A DNA stretch of 64,000 bases from Avena insularis (lineage: Eukaryota; Streptophyta; Magnoliopsida; Poales; Poaceae), in assembly GCA_023614405.1 (NCBI GenBank), contig CM042694.1, positions 93,603,285-93,667,284 on the forward strand. The letters are read 5' to 3'. The notes beneath the pieces are model-generated. The model was given only the letters and a program-made list of their open reading frames with translations. It was not told the DNA's origin and searched no databases. Both the position numbers and the translations under genes were made by a program. Below are positions 37,442 to 46,831 of this stretch, in pieces (position 1 is the stretch's first letter; each line of letters opens with the position of its first letter).

Positions 37442-37452
37442 GGGTGGGGAGC
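37441..37452 (+). other. Polypurine tract
   Basis: AGGGTGGGGAGC lies directly between the integrase stop and the LTR start TGATGCAGC. Confidence 0.7.
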
Positions 37453-38459
37453 TGATGCAGCCCGTCCTACGGACGTCCCTACATCTACACCAACAAGTCC
37501 TCCAAGTAGACCAATGACTCACGACCGAGCCAAACTTCTACAAGCTAAGGTTAACTCGCTCATCTCCTCGTGTGACTTTGATACATCTTTGGATGGTTTG
37601 CTACTTCATGCAAATACTCTATGCATTCTCAGCTATGAAGCCCCAACGCATCACTAAGCCTCCATGGATGAAGTACAAGGAGCAAGACAATAAGAAGACG
37701 TCGTTGAAGCTATCACATCGGAGTCTCCGGTCGTGAAGACCGGAATCTCCGGACCTCCACACCGAAATGTCCAACCGGTCTCCAGACCATCCTCCGGACC
37801 AAGGCCTCGGGACATTCTGAACACCCCTCCAGAGACAGACCAGAATCTCCGGCCTGCACCAGAGTCTTCGGTCCTCTACACCGGAATCTCCGGACTGCAC
37901 GTCGATAGGCATGTAAAGGCCTTTGGGCCTTTGACCCATGTAACCCCAATTTCATCCAGACTTTACTCTTTTATGCCTAAAGTACCCTTGAACCTTTGGC
38001 TGGCCTATAAATATCCCCACCTCTATTGTAAACCCTAGGCTTGATATTTGAAATTAGAAGAAACCCTTGTGAATCTATCTAGTTCTTGCCTCATGCTCCT
38101 TCGATAGAGAAGCACCAAATATCTCCCATCTTGTTGGAGTTTGCATCGTGTGTTCCTCGTTGTACAAGGCCTTGGCATCGGAGCTCCTTGCCAAGACATC
38201 AAGATCTCACCAAGACTCCCCACTCGTCGGGCCGGTTCGAGAGAGAGATCTTCGCCCGACGCTGATCCTAGGGATTGCGCCGGGCCGGTTGCCGCCGACG
38301 TGAGCTATTGGCTTGTATCGTGTCTTTGCGTGAGTGTGTTCATCTAGTTCTTCGTGCGTGGGTTGGTTTTCATCCTCTCCCTCTTTACCCTCACAGCTCC
38401 ATCTCGATTTCCACGGGAATTCGTGAAAGATCGGGTACGCACGAAGTTAGCCCTCAACA
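37453..38459 (+). repeat. 3' LTR of the RNase H/integrase element
   Basis: The probable LTR starts TGATGCAGCC after the polypurine tract and ends CTCAACA, giving 1007 bp. The end is inferred from the TG...CA rule and is not confirmed by a second LTR or a target duplication. A TATA box (CTATAAATA) is at 38005-38013. A CCGGA(A/G)TCTCCGG-like motif recurs between 37722 and 37895. Confidence 0.6.
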
Positions 38460-38559
38460 TGACCAAGGCACCTTTCGCAAAGAGTTGCGAGAGGGCGTCC
38501 GGCTTGCTGGAGATGATACATAGTCATGTATGTGGTGCAATGAACATGACAGACAGAGA

Positions 38560-39085
38560 TGGTTATGAGTATTTTTCAGTGTTCTTTGTTTAGCTCTTTT
38601 TTCAGTGTTTTTTTCAGGATGTTGAGGCAACAGCTACATCTTGAAGTCAGAATAAGATTCTCCCCGCGTTATTCTCACTCCGGTGGTGCATCTAGTGCCG
38701 GCGAAGGGCGCATGGTGTCGTGTGTCCGACGGATCTCCTGGGATCTAGTCCGTTTTCGTGTTCATTGATGTGAGTTTAGGTCAGTCTCCTCCGATTTATG
38801 GATATCATTAACGATGATTGCTGCTCTAGTGGGCTGGTCCTTTGGGTCCTTAGCACGACGACGACACGTCTGTCTACTACAACAAGCTCTACTACGACAA
38901 GTTTTGACCGGCACCGGTGATGGAGGGACGAGGACGGCGGCGCGTCTCGGCGGCTCGTGCTAGTGTTTATATTCGTCGCTAGTGATCCGTGCACCTATTT
39001 ATATTTTTTATTAATTTTAGATTTATTTGTACTGTTAATAATTATTAATAAATCGGTGAAATTTCGGAAAACAATCTAACATTGT
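38560..39085 (+). mobile_element. Probable LINE 3' untranslated remnant
   Basis: GC-rich non-coding sequence passes into an AT-rich tail with AATAAATCGG near 39050, the general layout of grass L1 3' ends. No coding remnant, poly-A run or target duplication was found, so the call is tentative. It is the only feature between the LTR at 38459 and the B3 gene. Confidence 0.35.
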
Positions 39086-39160
39086 AAGATATATGTATAA
39101 TCTGCTATATAATCAATTCCAACCGGAAGGGATTAGGCAATAATGGAGCACGAGAATAAA

Positions 39161-39754
39161 TCATCTCATCAAGGCTAGCTGCAAATCTAGCGTCGGCTCA
39201 GCGCCAGCGAGCTGGAGGTCCACGCCGAACAGCCGGACGCACCGCCCGCGCGGCGCCCCGACGACTTCCGAACAGGACGTCGGCGCTGGCACGACGGGCA
39301 TCGCGGGCGCAGGGACTCTGCCGCCGCGCCTCCGGCAGTCGATGAAGAGCCGGGCGCCGGCGCGGCAGAAGGAGACCGTGTCGCCGGCGGCGAGGCAGCG
39401 GTCGCGGACGAAGGCGCTCCAGCCCTTGGTCATGACATAGCTCTGGCTGCTGCCCCAGTAGGAGAAGCGGAACATCCACGCCCTCCCGCCGCCGCGCCCG
39501 TCCTCGAACCGTAGCACGGCCCCGGCGAGCCTCGCCGACGCCACGCCACCGCCGGGAAGCCGCGGGAGGAAGTGCCGCTCGGCGAAGTGCTTGGGCACCA
39601 CCAGCCGGTTCAGCTTCCCGACGTCGCTCGGCGTCACTACCTTGTCGAACATGTGCTCCCGCCTCATCCTATCCTCGCCGCCGCGCGCCAGCTTGACTCC
39701 TCCTCCTTGCTCTGGCTCTGAGCTTCTGCTCTGGCATGCTCCCGTCAACGCCAT
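39161..39754 (-). CDS. B3-domain transcription factor, NGATHA-like/RAV subgroup, 197 aa
   Basis: Predicted nuclear DNA-binding protein. The B3 domain covers about residues 34-141: [20 protein letters not shown], the [18 protein letters not shown] core, AGDTVSF and ARLFID. A RAV-type repression motif RLFGVDL is at 174-180, and an LxLxL (EAR-like) stretch LDLQLAL at 189-195. There is no AP2 domain, which separates it from RAV1/2 and fits NGATHA-like proteins. The start is the ATG at 39754; the frame extends upstream to 39811 only through a TTG. Intronless and intact, with GC-rich codons unlike the surrounding TEs. A TATA-like box lies about 100 bp upstream. Members of this group repress growth genes; that function is by family, not shown here. 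Confidence 0.9.
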   Translation of the reverse strand: MALTGACQSRSSEPEQGGGVKLARGGEDRMRREHMFDKVVTPSDVGKLNRLVVPKHFAERHFLPRLPGGGVASARLAGAVLRFEDGRGGGRAWMFRFSYWGSSQSYVMTKGWSAFVRDRCLAAGDTVSFCRAGARLFIDCRRRGGRVPAPAMPVVPAPTSCSEVVGAPRGRCVRLFGVDLQLAGAEPTLDLQLALMR

Positions 39755-40300
39755 TGATGAATTAGAATTTAGATTACCAGCTCGACCAGCCGATCTCTTT
39801 GTCAAATCCAAATGATCATGTTATGAATAAGTACACCTGCAGATATGTGGATATATACAGGATCTTTGTAAGCTTTGGCGCCAAGTCGTGTGGGCGTTGA
39901 CCTTTCATGCCTCGTAGGGTTTTACATGCCATGGGGTCAATCTCGGCCGTTGATCCTTCGGTTTATCGGATGGTCTACACATGTCCATATGTCGCATGCA
40001 TGAATGAATGACGTGCCACGATTATTTCTGAAGCAGGTGAATGTGAAACCATGAAGCTATTTGTCCCGGAGTTGAATAAAATATTGACAGCAGAAACTAT
40101 AAAGATAATCATGAAGTTTATATAATTAAGTCAACGCGGTAGCTTGGTGAAAATTGAAGGAAGAAGTCCTTGGTCAAGTTAAACTAAATATTTAGCCATC
40201 GATACGACATGTGTGCATGGATAGACAATTGCCATTTGCAAATATTAGAGCCAGATGATAAGCTACGGGGACAGGTGAGGGATGAAATAATTAAGGAGGT
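39755..40300 (-). promoter_or_regulatory. Upstream region of the B3 gene
   Basis: On the minus strand a TATA-like CTGTATATAT (39851-39860) lies about 100 bp before the ATG. CACCTG, the hexamer bound by RAV-type B3 domains, occurs three times: 39834-39839 (plus strand), and as its complement CAGGTG at 40034-40039 and 40272-40277. An RY-like CATGCATG is at 39995-40002. Sites are read by eye. Whether they are used is inference. Confidence 0.4.
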
Positions 40301-41269
40301 CAACGGCTAATCGGATTTGTCGCATTAGGGAGAAAAGTCCTTGTTACACGTAGTACACACATGACAAAGCCTCTCTGGTTTTCAAGATTTTGATATCATG
40401 TGGTTGTACCGCAAAAAGAAATACATGAATTCTTCCAAAATGTTTGATATATACCACAGAATAAAGGAAAAAATTCATGACCTTGACTCAATAAAAATAT
40501 ACTAACAAGATAAACGCCCGAAGTAGATCACAGGCTAAATTCCTATGGTATCTGATGTTATGGACAAATTTTGCCACAGAATGGAATCCTTCTGAATTCT
40601 TGTGAAATTCCTTTGAACCAAGGAGGTCCGGAATGGACAATTCCGCATAGCATGTATAATATGTACTTTATGTAGAGACATAATCGGAGATATTAATAAA
40701 TGAAAAATTAGGGTTATATGATTAATGGGACGCAAGCTGGAAAAGCGGCAAGATGCCCGGCCGGACAGGTCTTAGTGTAACAGTACAACATATACTAGTG
40801 CAGATTAATTAGTTTCTTGATGCAACTATAAGCCAGAAGAAGTATTTTTAGCTTGCATAATTCAATTCAACATTATATGTAGTATGAAAATATGTACTTT
40901 GGGTGTGCACATTATATTGTGGTGGCGGTATAGCCATGTCATCCTCCTGCTCGAGCCATTGTTAATACTCTCAAATCAAGCAATTAGGTTAACAACTAAT
41001 CCGGTTAATTGGCTTGGTGACCCTACCCTTTGGAAAGGTGGTATAGGTTACCTCCACATTACTTTAACCTGGTCGCAACCAAAGGATGTTCCCCATATCT
41101 TAACAGAGTAATGTTTCCTGAGTAGGAGATTGTGGCCAATGAAATCTTAGGAGACTAACTAAGCATTGCCACTTGTGATGATCTCCATTGACCTAGTTTA
41201 ATTAGTTGGCCATGCATATGAGATGCCCCCATGAACTTGCATTGGTTTTCTTATAATTCAGAATTATAG
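40301..41269. other. Intergenic sequence without recognised features
   Basis: AT-rich sequence between the B3 upstream region and a MITE. No open frame with recognisable similarity and no repeat ends were seen. Confidence 0.5.
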
Positions 41270-41271
41270 TA

Positions 41272-41385
41272 CGTCCTCCCTCATGTCACATGTTTTTTAA
41301 AATTTAGATGAATCTATATACTAAATAGTGTTAGATTCATCCAAATTTTGACAAATCTGCAACATCTATTTTGAGACTGAGGGAG
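41272..41385. mobile_element. Stowaway-type MITE
   Basis: This 114-bp element is flanked by TA on both sides (41270-41271, 41386-41387). Inverted ends CTCCCTCA and TGAGGGAG are present, and inner sequences pair (GATGAATCTA against TAGATTCATC). This is the Stowaway (Tc1/mariner-derived) signature. The left end has three extra bases (CGT) before the inverted repeat. Confidence 0.75.
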
Positions 41386-41387
41386 TA

Positions 41388-42020
41388 GCATATGCTAGTG
41401 ATGTACAATCGGCTCTCAATGGCCAAATTGTTAACATTAATCACTGCAGTTAGATGCACGTTACCTGTACATGTAATGCAGAAATTAGTTAATTTGCAGT
41501 ACCAAGCATTCAGGTCCACTATACTGCCCAAAACAATGATGGGTTTAGTTGTTTCTTGTGACAGGTCGGCAATGGTTTTATGGTATTGCATTGCAACTAG
41601 GACAAGTACTATTTGCACTAAACTATTTGTGTATTACTGCAACTATTTGCATTAAACTATTTGTGTTGAAGTTGTTGTTGGCTCCACCTGGACATATATA
41701 GTCAAGTTGGAGCAAATTTGTTGACCCTGTAATACACTGCCAGAACCCTACACGTATAGTTTTATCATGGTTGCCATGAAGGCATGACGACCTTACAAGT
41801 ACAGGAAAACGTACTTGCCGATCAGAGAACCTAAGGTGAGAAGGTGGAAATTTCTAGCTTGAATGGGTCTTGCACGTGTATAAAAATGCAGATTATTTGC
41901 TCGGATGGGTCTTGTAAAGAAAGATTTGATCTTTTTAGCAAGCTCTGTGACTCTATTCTTCGGTATTTGTTGTGGGAATGTGTGTATGTTGTAATAATGT
42001 ATGTGAATGCATATATTTAC
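41388..42020. other. Intergenic sequence without recognised features
   Basis: No gene or repeat boundary identified between the two MITEs. Confidence 0.5.
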
Positions 42021-42121
42021 TACTCACTCCTTCTGGATTTAACTGACTTTGCATTTATTTAGATTTGTATGTATGTGAATCTAAACAAATGTGAGTCAGT
42101 TAATTCGGTACATATAGAGTA
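42021..42121. mobile_element. Small MITE-like inverted repeat, TA-flanked
   Basis: A ~100-bp segment beginning TACTCACTCC and ending AGAGTA. Long inner arms pair: TAACTGACT (left) with AGTCAGTTA (right), extended by TTTAGATT and AATCTAAA. It fits a degenerate Stowaway-like MITE. Confidence 0.55.
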
Positions 42122-42149
42122 CTATGTTTTCGAGAAGAAAATTTACTGC

Positions 42150-42769
42150 ATGAGTCTTATATTGCTTCCGGTGGTGGAGGTAGTTCCCTCCCGGGCGTTG
42201 ATGTCATGCCGACCCTCACCGAAGTTTTATCTTTTTCGGTCTTACCGGCCTCGCACCATGGGTCACGGTGAGACGGTGGTGGTGACTTCAGACAGTGGTG
42301 GCTCATTAATTTGGTCGGCTAGTCTGGTGGAGCATTACGAAGTGTCCCGGATTGTGGTTTTTTGAGGGGTCGGGAGAAATCCTTTTCGTATTGACACCGA
42401 CACAGTGACGCCTGCGGGTGTCGTCGTCCTTCCTGAAGAGCGTCGGGTGTATCTCTTTTCCACTTCCTGTTGTGTACCGGTGGAAAAACCCCGGGACCAG
42501 TCAGGACAACAATGTCGTCATCGTCACTATCCTTCTTGAAAGTGATGCTTGGTAAGAGGCACTTTGGTGTGCTAGACGTGATACTTCTTCGAAGGGTGCA
42601 ACAGTTGCGAGTTATCTTCATTTTCGTTGAACCGGCGATGTCGGCTTTATTTTTTTGTTTCTTCTTGTATTTCTTTTAGGATTGGCTTGCGTTGTTTGCC
42701 CCAACATTGTTCGAAAAATTGTATCAGGTGGTTGCTATATTAATATAGGTGGGTGAAAGCCTGTTTCGA
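42150..42769 (+). mobile_element. Retroposon 3' end remnant, non-coding
   Basis: GC-rich non-coding sequence passes to a T-rich tail and ends GGGTGAAAGCCTGTTTCG, an ending I associate with grass LINE 3' regions from memory. No open frame or target duplication was found. Confidence 0.35.
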
Positions 42770-42949
42770 GCAAGAGAGCCTGCACATGAGCAAAGCGTTA
42801 TGGGCCTGAAACTGGGAATGGTCTACCGGGCCATACAAGTGCGCACCATAGCATTACGAAGTGGCTACATAAGACGGTGTCATATCTTATCACCGATACA
42901 TCAGAATTTTCTTTTAGAGATTGGCCCAACAGACCTTGCCATTAGCTGA

Positions 42950-43987
42950 TATTCTTGAGCATTAAAACATGGCTAGGACAAACTCGTACTCGTTATGTGG
43001 AGCTGCAGACTCTTGGAGGCATTCGTTGATTGAAATTTAACATGGCCAACAACGTTTGGGCTTTATCGGATGAGCATGATTGCATGTGGGAAGACAAATG
43101 CCAAGCACCGGTTATTCCATCTAATGGAATCAATGCCGCATGAACAATTCACAAAGATGACAGTGACATTATGGCCAATTTGGATGGCTCAAGAAAGGCA
43201 ATACATGAGGAAATTTTTCAGAGCCCACTCACAACTCATGGTTTTTTCAATTCGTTTCTTGCAGAACTACAGAGCCTTGCTAAACCCTCCGTTCAATCAA
43301 GTGTTGTTTCTGCTCCAAGAGTACGGATGAGATGGATCCCTCCACTTTCATCAGTGCTGAAAATCAACGTGGATGCTGTGGTTTAAAAAACAGGAGCTAA
43401 GGGCGTGGCTGCAGCTTTGTGCCGAGATAGTAATGACATGTATCTTGGACCATCGGCAATTGTTTTTCCGGGTATTACTTTTTTTTTCAAAATGGGGAAA
43501 AAAACTTTTATTAAGAAGTATCAGAATCCAAAAGTATTACAAAGTTGCGTCACATAGGATCGATACATGGATCAACCATCGCAAAATATGAAATGAAAAC
43601 CAAACATCATGCCCCCAGTCTATTACTGAACCTACTATTTTGGGGTCACTTGCCTGTCGGGAGGCTATGGCGCTCGCAATGGACCTTGGTCTCTCTCAAA
43701 TATTCATTGTTTCAGATTGCAAACAAGTTGTGTCACAGATATTGAGGAGGCGAGCCCTGGAAATTATGGAGCTATTGTGACTGAAATTAAGTCTTGTGCT
43801 GCACAATTCCTAGAGTGCAAGCTTACTTTGAGGATAGAGCTTTCAACTTCGAAGCACATAACCTCGCTATACATGTTCTTTCTTGCGAGGCTGGCTGCCA
43901 TCTATGGCTGGGCATGCCCTATTCTGAAAATGACCCTGTAAACATTGTTACCAATTAATAAAGTCTACTAGGTTGTCTAAAAAAAAT
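42950..43987 (+). pseudogene. L1-type LINE C-terminal fragment (zinc-binding RT tail and RNase H-like domain)
   Basis: Translated pieces in changing frames read LCGAADSWRHS (zf-RVT type), HEEIFQSPLTTHGF, then SVLKINVDAV with LSQIFIVSDCKQVVSQI, the RNase H-like (RVT_3) domain at the end of grass LINE polyproteins. At least two frameshifts and a stop after INVDAV are present. A 141-bp insert (43480-43620) splits the RNase H part. The 3' end has AATAAA and a short poly-A (about 43958-43987), as expected for a LINE. Confidence 0.7.
43480..43620 (-). mobile_element. Short poly-A retroposon inserted in the LINE fragment
   Basis: TATTACT occurs on both sides (43473-43479 and 43621-43627), a 7-bp target duplication, and removing the insert restores the RNase H reading. 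On the minus strand the insert ends in an AATAAAAG-like signal and an A-run (the T-run at 43480). It looks like a 5'-truncated LINE or SINE 3' end. Confidence 0.65.
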
Positions 43988-44309
43988 CAGATACATCCAC
44001 AACATACATGCGTCAGTACTCGGTAGTATGGTGATAACCTGAGTATAGTACTTGGTAGGGCGGCAGGAACCTGATCTGAGCAGAAGATTTCTCTTCGTTG
44101 CTCGATTGAAACGCTTGTATTTGGAAGATGTATACATCCCAGGTGATACACATTTAAAACATTAACCATAAAAAATATTCCCAACCTCCCGGATTTCCCA
44201 CCAGTCCACCATGATTCCCCACCACTGTGTGGGCTCGATCGCCGATCACTAGTCCACCGCCGACAGCAGGTAACCAGCATGTTTAACTTCTCTGTTCCTT
44301 CCAGATAAG
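43988..44309. other. Intergenic sequence without recognised features
   Basis: No supported gene, repeat end or RNA was seen here. Confidence 0.45.
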
Positions 44310-44326
44310 CTTCCGATAAGGAAATT

Positions 44327-44600
44327 AGACCTTATTAATAATACTACCATATCAATCCTATTAACCCTTGGACCATGGTGTCACACGCCTTTATTTTTAA
44401 AATTTTAAACGATTATTTAAGTAAACAAAAATGAATAAGTAATAATAATCTTGAATTCAAACAACAATAAAATAAATATTTTTTCACCTTTTTTTATTTA
44501 ATATGGAATAATTCGTATCTTTCAATTCGTAAATCGGAAAATAATATGTCTAAATCGATCAGAAAAATGACAAGAATCCAAACATGATATTCCTATCATC
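44327..44600. repeat. Dispersed relative of the tandem-array spacer
   Basis: The order of phrases (TATCAATCCTATTAA, TTATTTAAGTAAACAA, GAATAAGTAATAATAAT, TTTAATATG, CGTAAATCG) matches the array spacer at about 690-950 and 28190-28440. It lies 14 kb away without the coding-like segment, so the spacer contains a dispersed mobile repeat. Confidence 0.6.
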
Positions 44601-44730
44601 TTTTTAATCATGCATCATGTATTTTTAATAGTGTACTGCAAGGTTTTCTAAATAAAATTTATTTAATAGTGTTCAAATCTTTAAAAAATCATATCACAAT
44701 TTTCCTTTTGAATTTGAGGACTCTAAAAAA

Positions 44731-45672
44731 TCCTTAGCTCGAGGTTGAGCCTCGATAAACTTGTAATGGATCTATGATGAAATAGCATATTGTGAACCTA
44801 AAAATGTTTTTTTCAAAAAATCATGAGCATTAGATCATGTTCTGTAGTTCAAATCTGACCCACTTCCTACCGATTCGTTCACAAGGGGTGGACAGAATAG
44901 TTTAAGATACCCCTGTCGGGATATTGTTCTTGGAAGGTTGTCTAGTATTTTTGAAAAATAGGATGGTACCATTTTGAAACTTTCATTCATTGGTTATTTC
45001 ACAAAACATCGCATTTTTGGCACTCTAAAAATGGAAAATGGCCTTTCGGTCGACGAAAAGAAAAACTTCCTTCTGCAACATTCGTCATCCTAAGATACAC
45101 ATTTGTGCACAATATGGGCATATTATCACAAAATATGCCGTGATTCTAGCCATAACATTGATCGTTTGGCCTGAAAATATTTCTAAGAAGGGTTTTGAGA
45201 TATTTACAATATTCAAAGTTTGATATTTTCTCTTGCAACTATGTCACATAATATGATACCACACGAAGGTTTTACATTGTTTAGATCGTTTTTGAATTTC
45301 TTATGCCCGTTCAAACTATGGTCAAAACGGTCGGCATGAAGATTCTTAGGTCGAAGCTGAGCCTCGCTAAAGTTGCAGTGGATCTCTGATGAAATAACAT
45401 ATTGTGAACCTAAAAATAATTTTTTGCAAAAAATCATGAGCATGAGATCATGTACCTGTAGTTAAAATCTGACCCACTTCCTGCCGTTTCGGTAGGAATT
45501 TTTTGTGTTTTCCACGAGGGGTGGACCGAAAGGTTTAAGATACCCAGTTAGGACATTATCCATGGAAGGTTGTCTCGTATTTTGGAAAAATGGAGTGGTA
45601 CCATTTTGAAAAAATTTATTTGATGGTTGTTTCACAAAACACCTCTTTTTAGCACTCAGAAAATAGAAAATA
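44731..45672. repeat. Imperfect direct duplication, ~615 bp apart
   Basis: 44731-45030 and about 45345-45672 share the same series of phrases (GAAATAGCATATTGTGAACC, CATGAGCAT, CTGACCCACTTCCT, GGTGGTACCATTTTGAA, TTTCACAAAACA) with scattered differences. No coding potential. Given the CACTA end at 46056, these may be internal or subterminal repeats of that transposon (inference). Confidence 0.6.
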
Positions 45673-45849
45673 TGTTATACATATGTAATGTTTTTTATTT
45701 TATTCAATAAAAATGTGTAATATTTGAGTTTTGAATGATATATCTTATTTTTCTGCAAATTTTGATATATTATTTATATTTTTCTAAATTAGAATGATTT
45801 AGTTCTGATTTTTCTAAGATTAATGTGGCAAAAAAGGAAAAATAGTTAT

Positions 45850-46056
45850 GCCGACAGTTTTGCCGTCGGCGTAGCCCTGACGCCGTCGCATCACCGTCAC
45901 GGTCAATCTCCTACGGCGATGACTGTCGTTGGCCTATCCCATCCTACACCGACGGCAAACCTAGGCCGATGGGATGTTTGCTCGGTTGTCCGCTTTGGGG
46001 CCTACGCCGACGACCCCGACAAATTGCGGTCGGCGCCTGCCTCCTCTCCCGTAGTG
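45850..46056 (-). mobile_element. Terminus of a CACTA (En/Spm) DNA transposon
   Basis: On the minus strand the end reads CACTACGGGAGAGGAGG (from 46056), the CACTA terminal signature. It is followed by repeated GCCGACGGC-like subterminal motifs on both strands (45850-46030), the usual transposase-binding region. The probable 3-bp target is GCC (46057-46059). I could not find the other end or a transposase. Confidence 0.65.
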
Positions 46057-46059
46057 GCC

Positions 46060-46546
46060 ATTTCATGTATTTGTGCAATTACACATATATGTGTAATTGA
46101 ACATATGTACAATCACATATAAGTGCAACTTTTATACACTGTGTTTTTTTTTTTTGGCTTCGTAGAGGCAGAATTGCACATGTATGTGCAATTGTAGATG
46201 GATATATACACAACTTTAAACTTTATTATACCTGATTTCTATTTTAAATTTGATTTTCATGGTAAATTGTAAAAACAATTGACGGAATGGTACATTGTAA
46301 TTGGGCTTGTAGCTGTCTGGTTTTTGAGCTTTTTGTTGGGTTTCTATTTTTACGAATGGAAAAAAAAGCCCAAAAAGGAAACGCACAAAGAATCTTCGTC
46401 GACGAGCGGTAGCATAATTCTCGGTTGATCGGGCACTAGGCGTGTCCTATTTGTTACTACTAATCTACACTTGTTACACTAGGAGTACAAATGTTGTAAA
46501 CCAACAAGGAATTCTCCCGTTACTGGCCGCTATGTCATGAGTTAGC
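46060..46546. other. AT-rich region with two palindromes
   Basis: A perfect 24-bp palindrome (46076-46099) and a second inverted repeat with 10-base arms (46172-46193) share TGTGCAATT. A 14-15 base T-run lies at about 46145-46155. No gene found; this is the distal upstream region of the DUF6598 gene. Confidence 0.55.
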
Positions 46547-46647
46547 TTGCGCCCACGCACACCAGCCGGTTTGGGGTCTCGCCGGCCGACTAGCCCGGGT
46601 CCGTCTCCAACTCCATCTTCTCCCTGTGTTCTACTCAGCTCGGGTTA

Positions 46648-46658
46648 CTATTTATACC
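46648..46658 (+). promoter_or_regulatory. Candidate TATA box of the DUF6598 gene
   Basis: CTATTTATACC lies about 180 bp before the first in-frame ATG (46832). By eye only. Confidence 0.35.
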
Positions 46659-46831
46659 ACGCAACGCAGCCCCGGCCGGCAAATCCAACCAAGGTTGACC
46701 CATCAATCAGCAGCCGTCGACTCCATCCAAAGCGAAAATCAAGATTATCAGTTCTAGCATCTAGGGAGAAGGGGAAGACGCGGGTGGAGGATGCGGCCGC
46801 CGAGGTGACACAAGTCGTCATTGCAGAGGCT

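Noticed and set aside
39198..39815. Other frames overlapping the B3 gene, and a TTG start extending it to 39811
   Set aside because: GC-rich shadows of the B3 coding sequence. The extension has no ATG, and the ATG at 39754 keeps the whole B3 domain.
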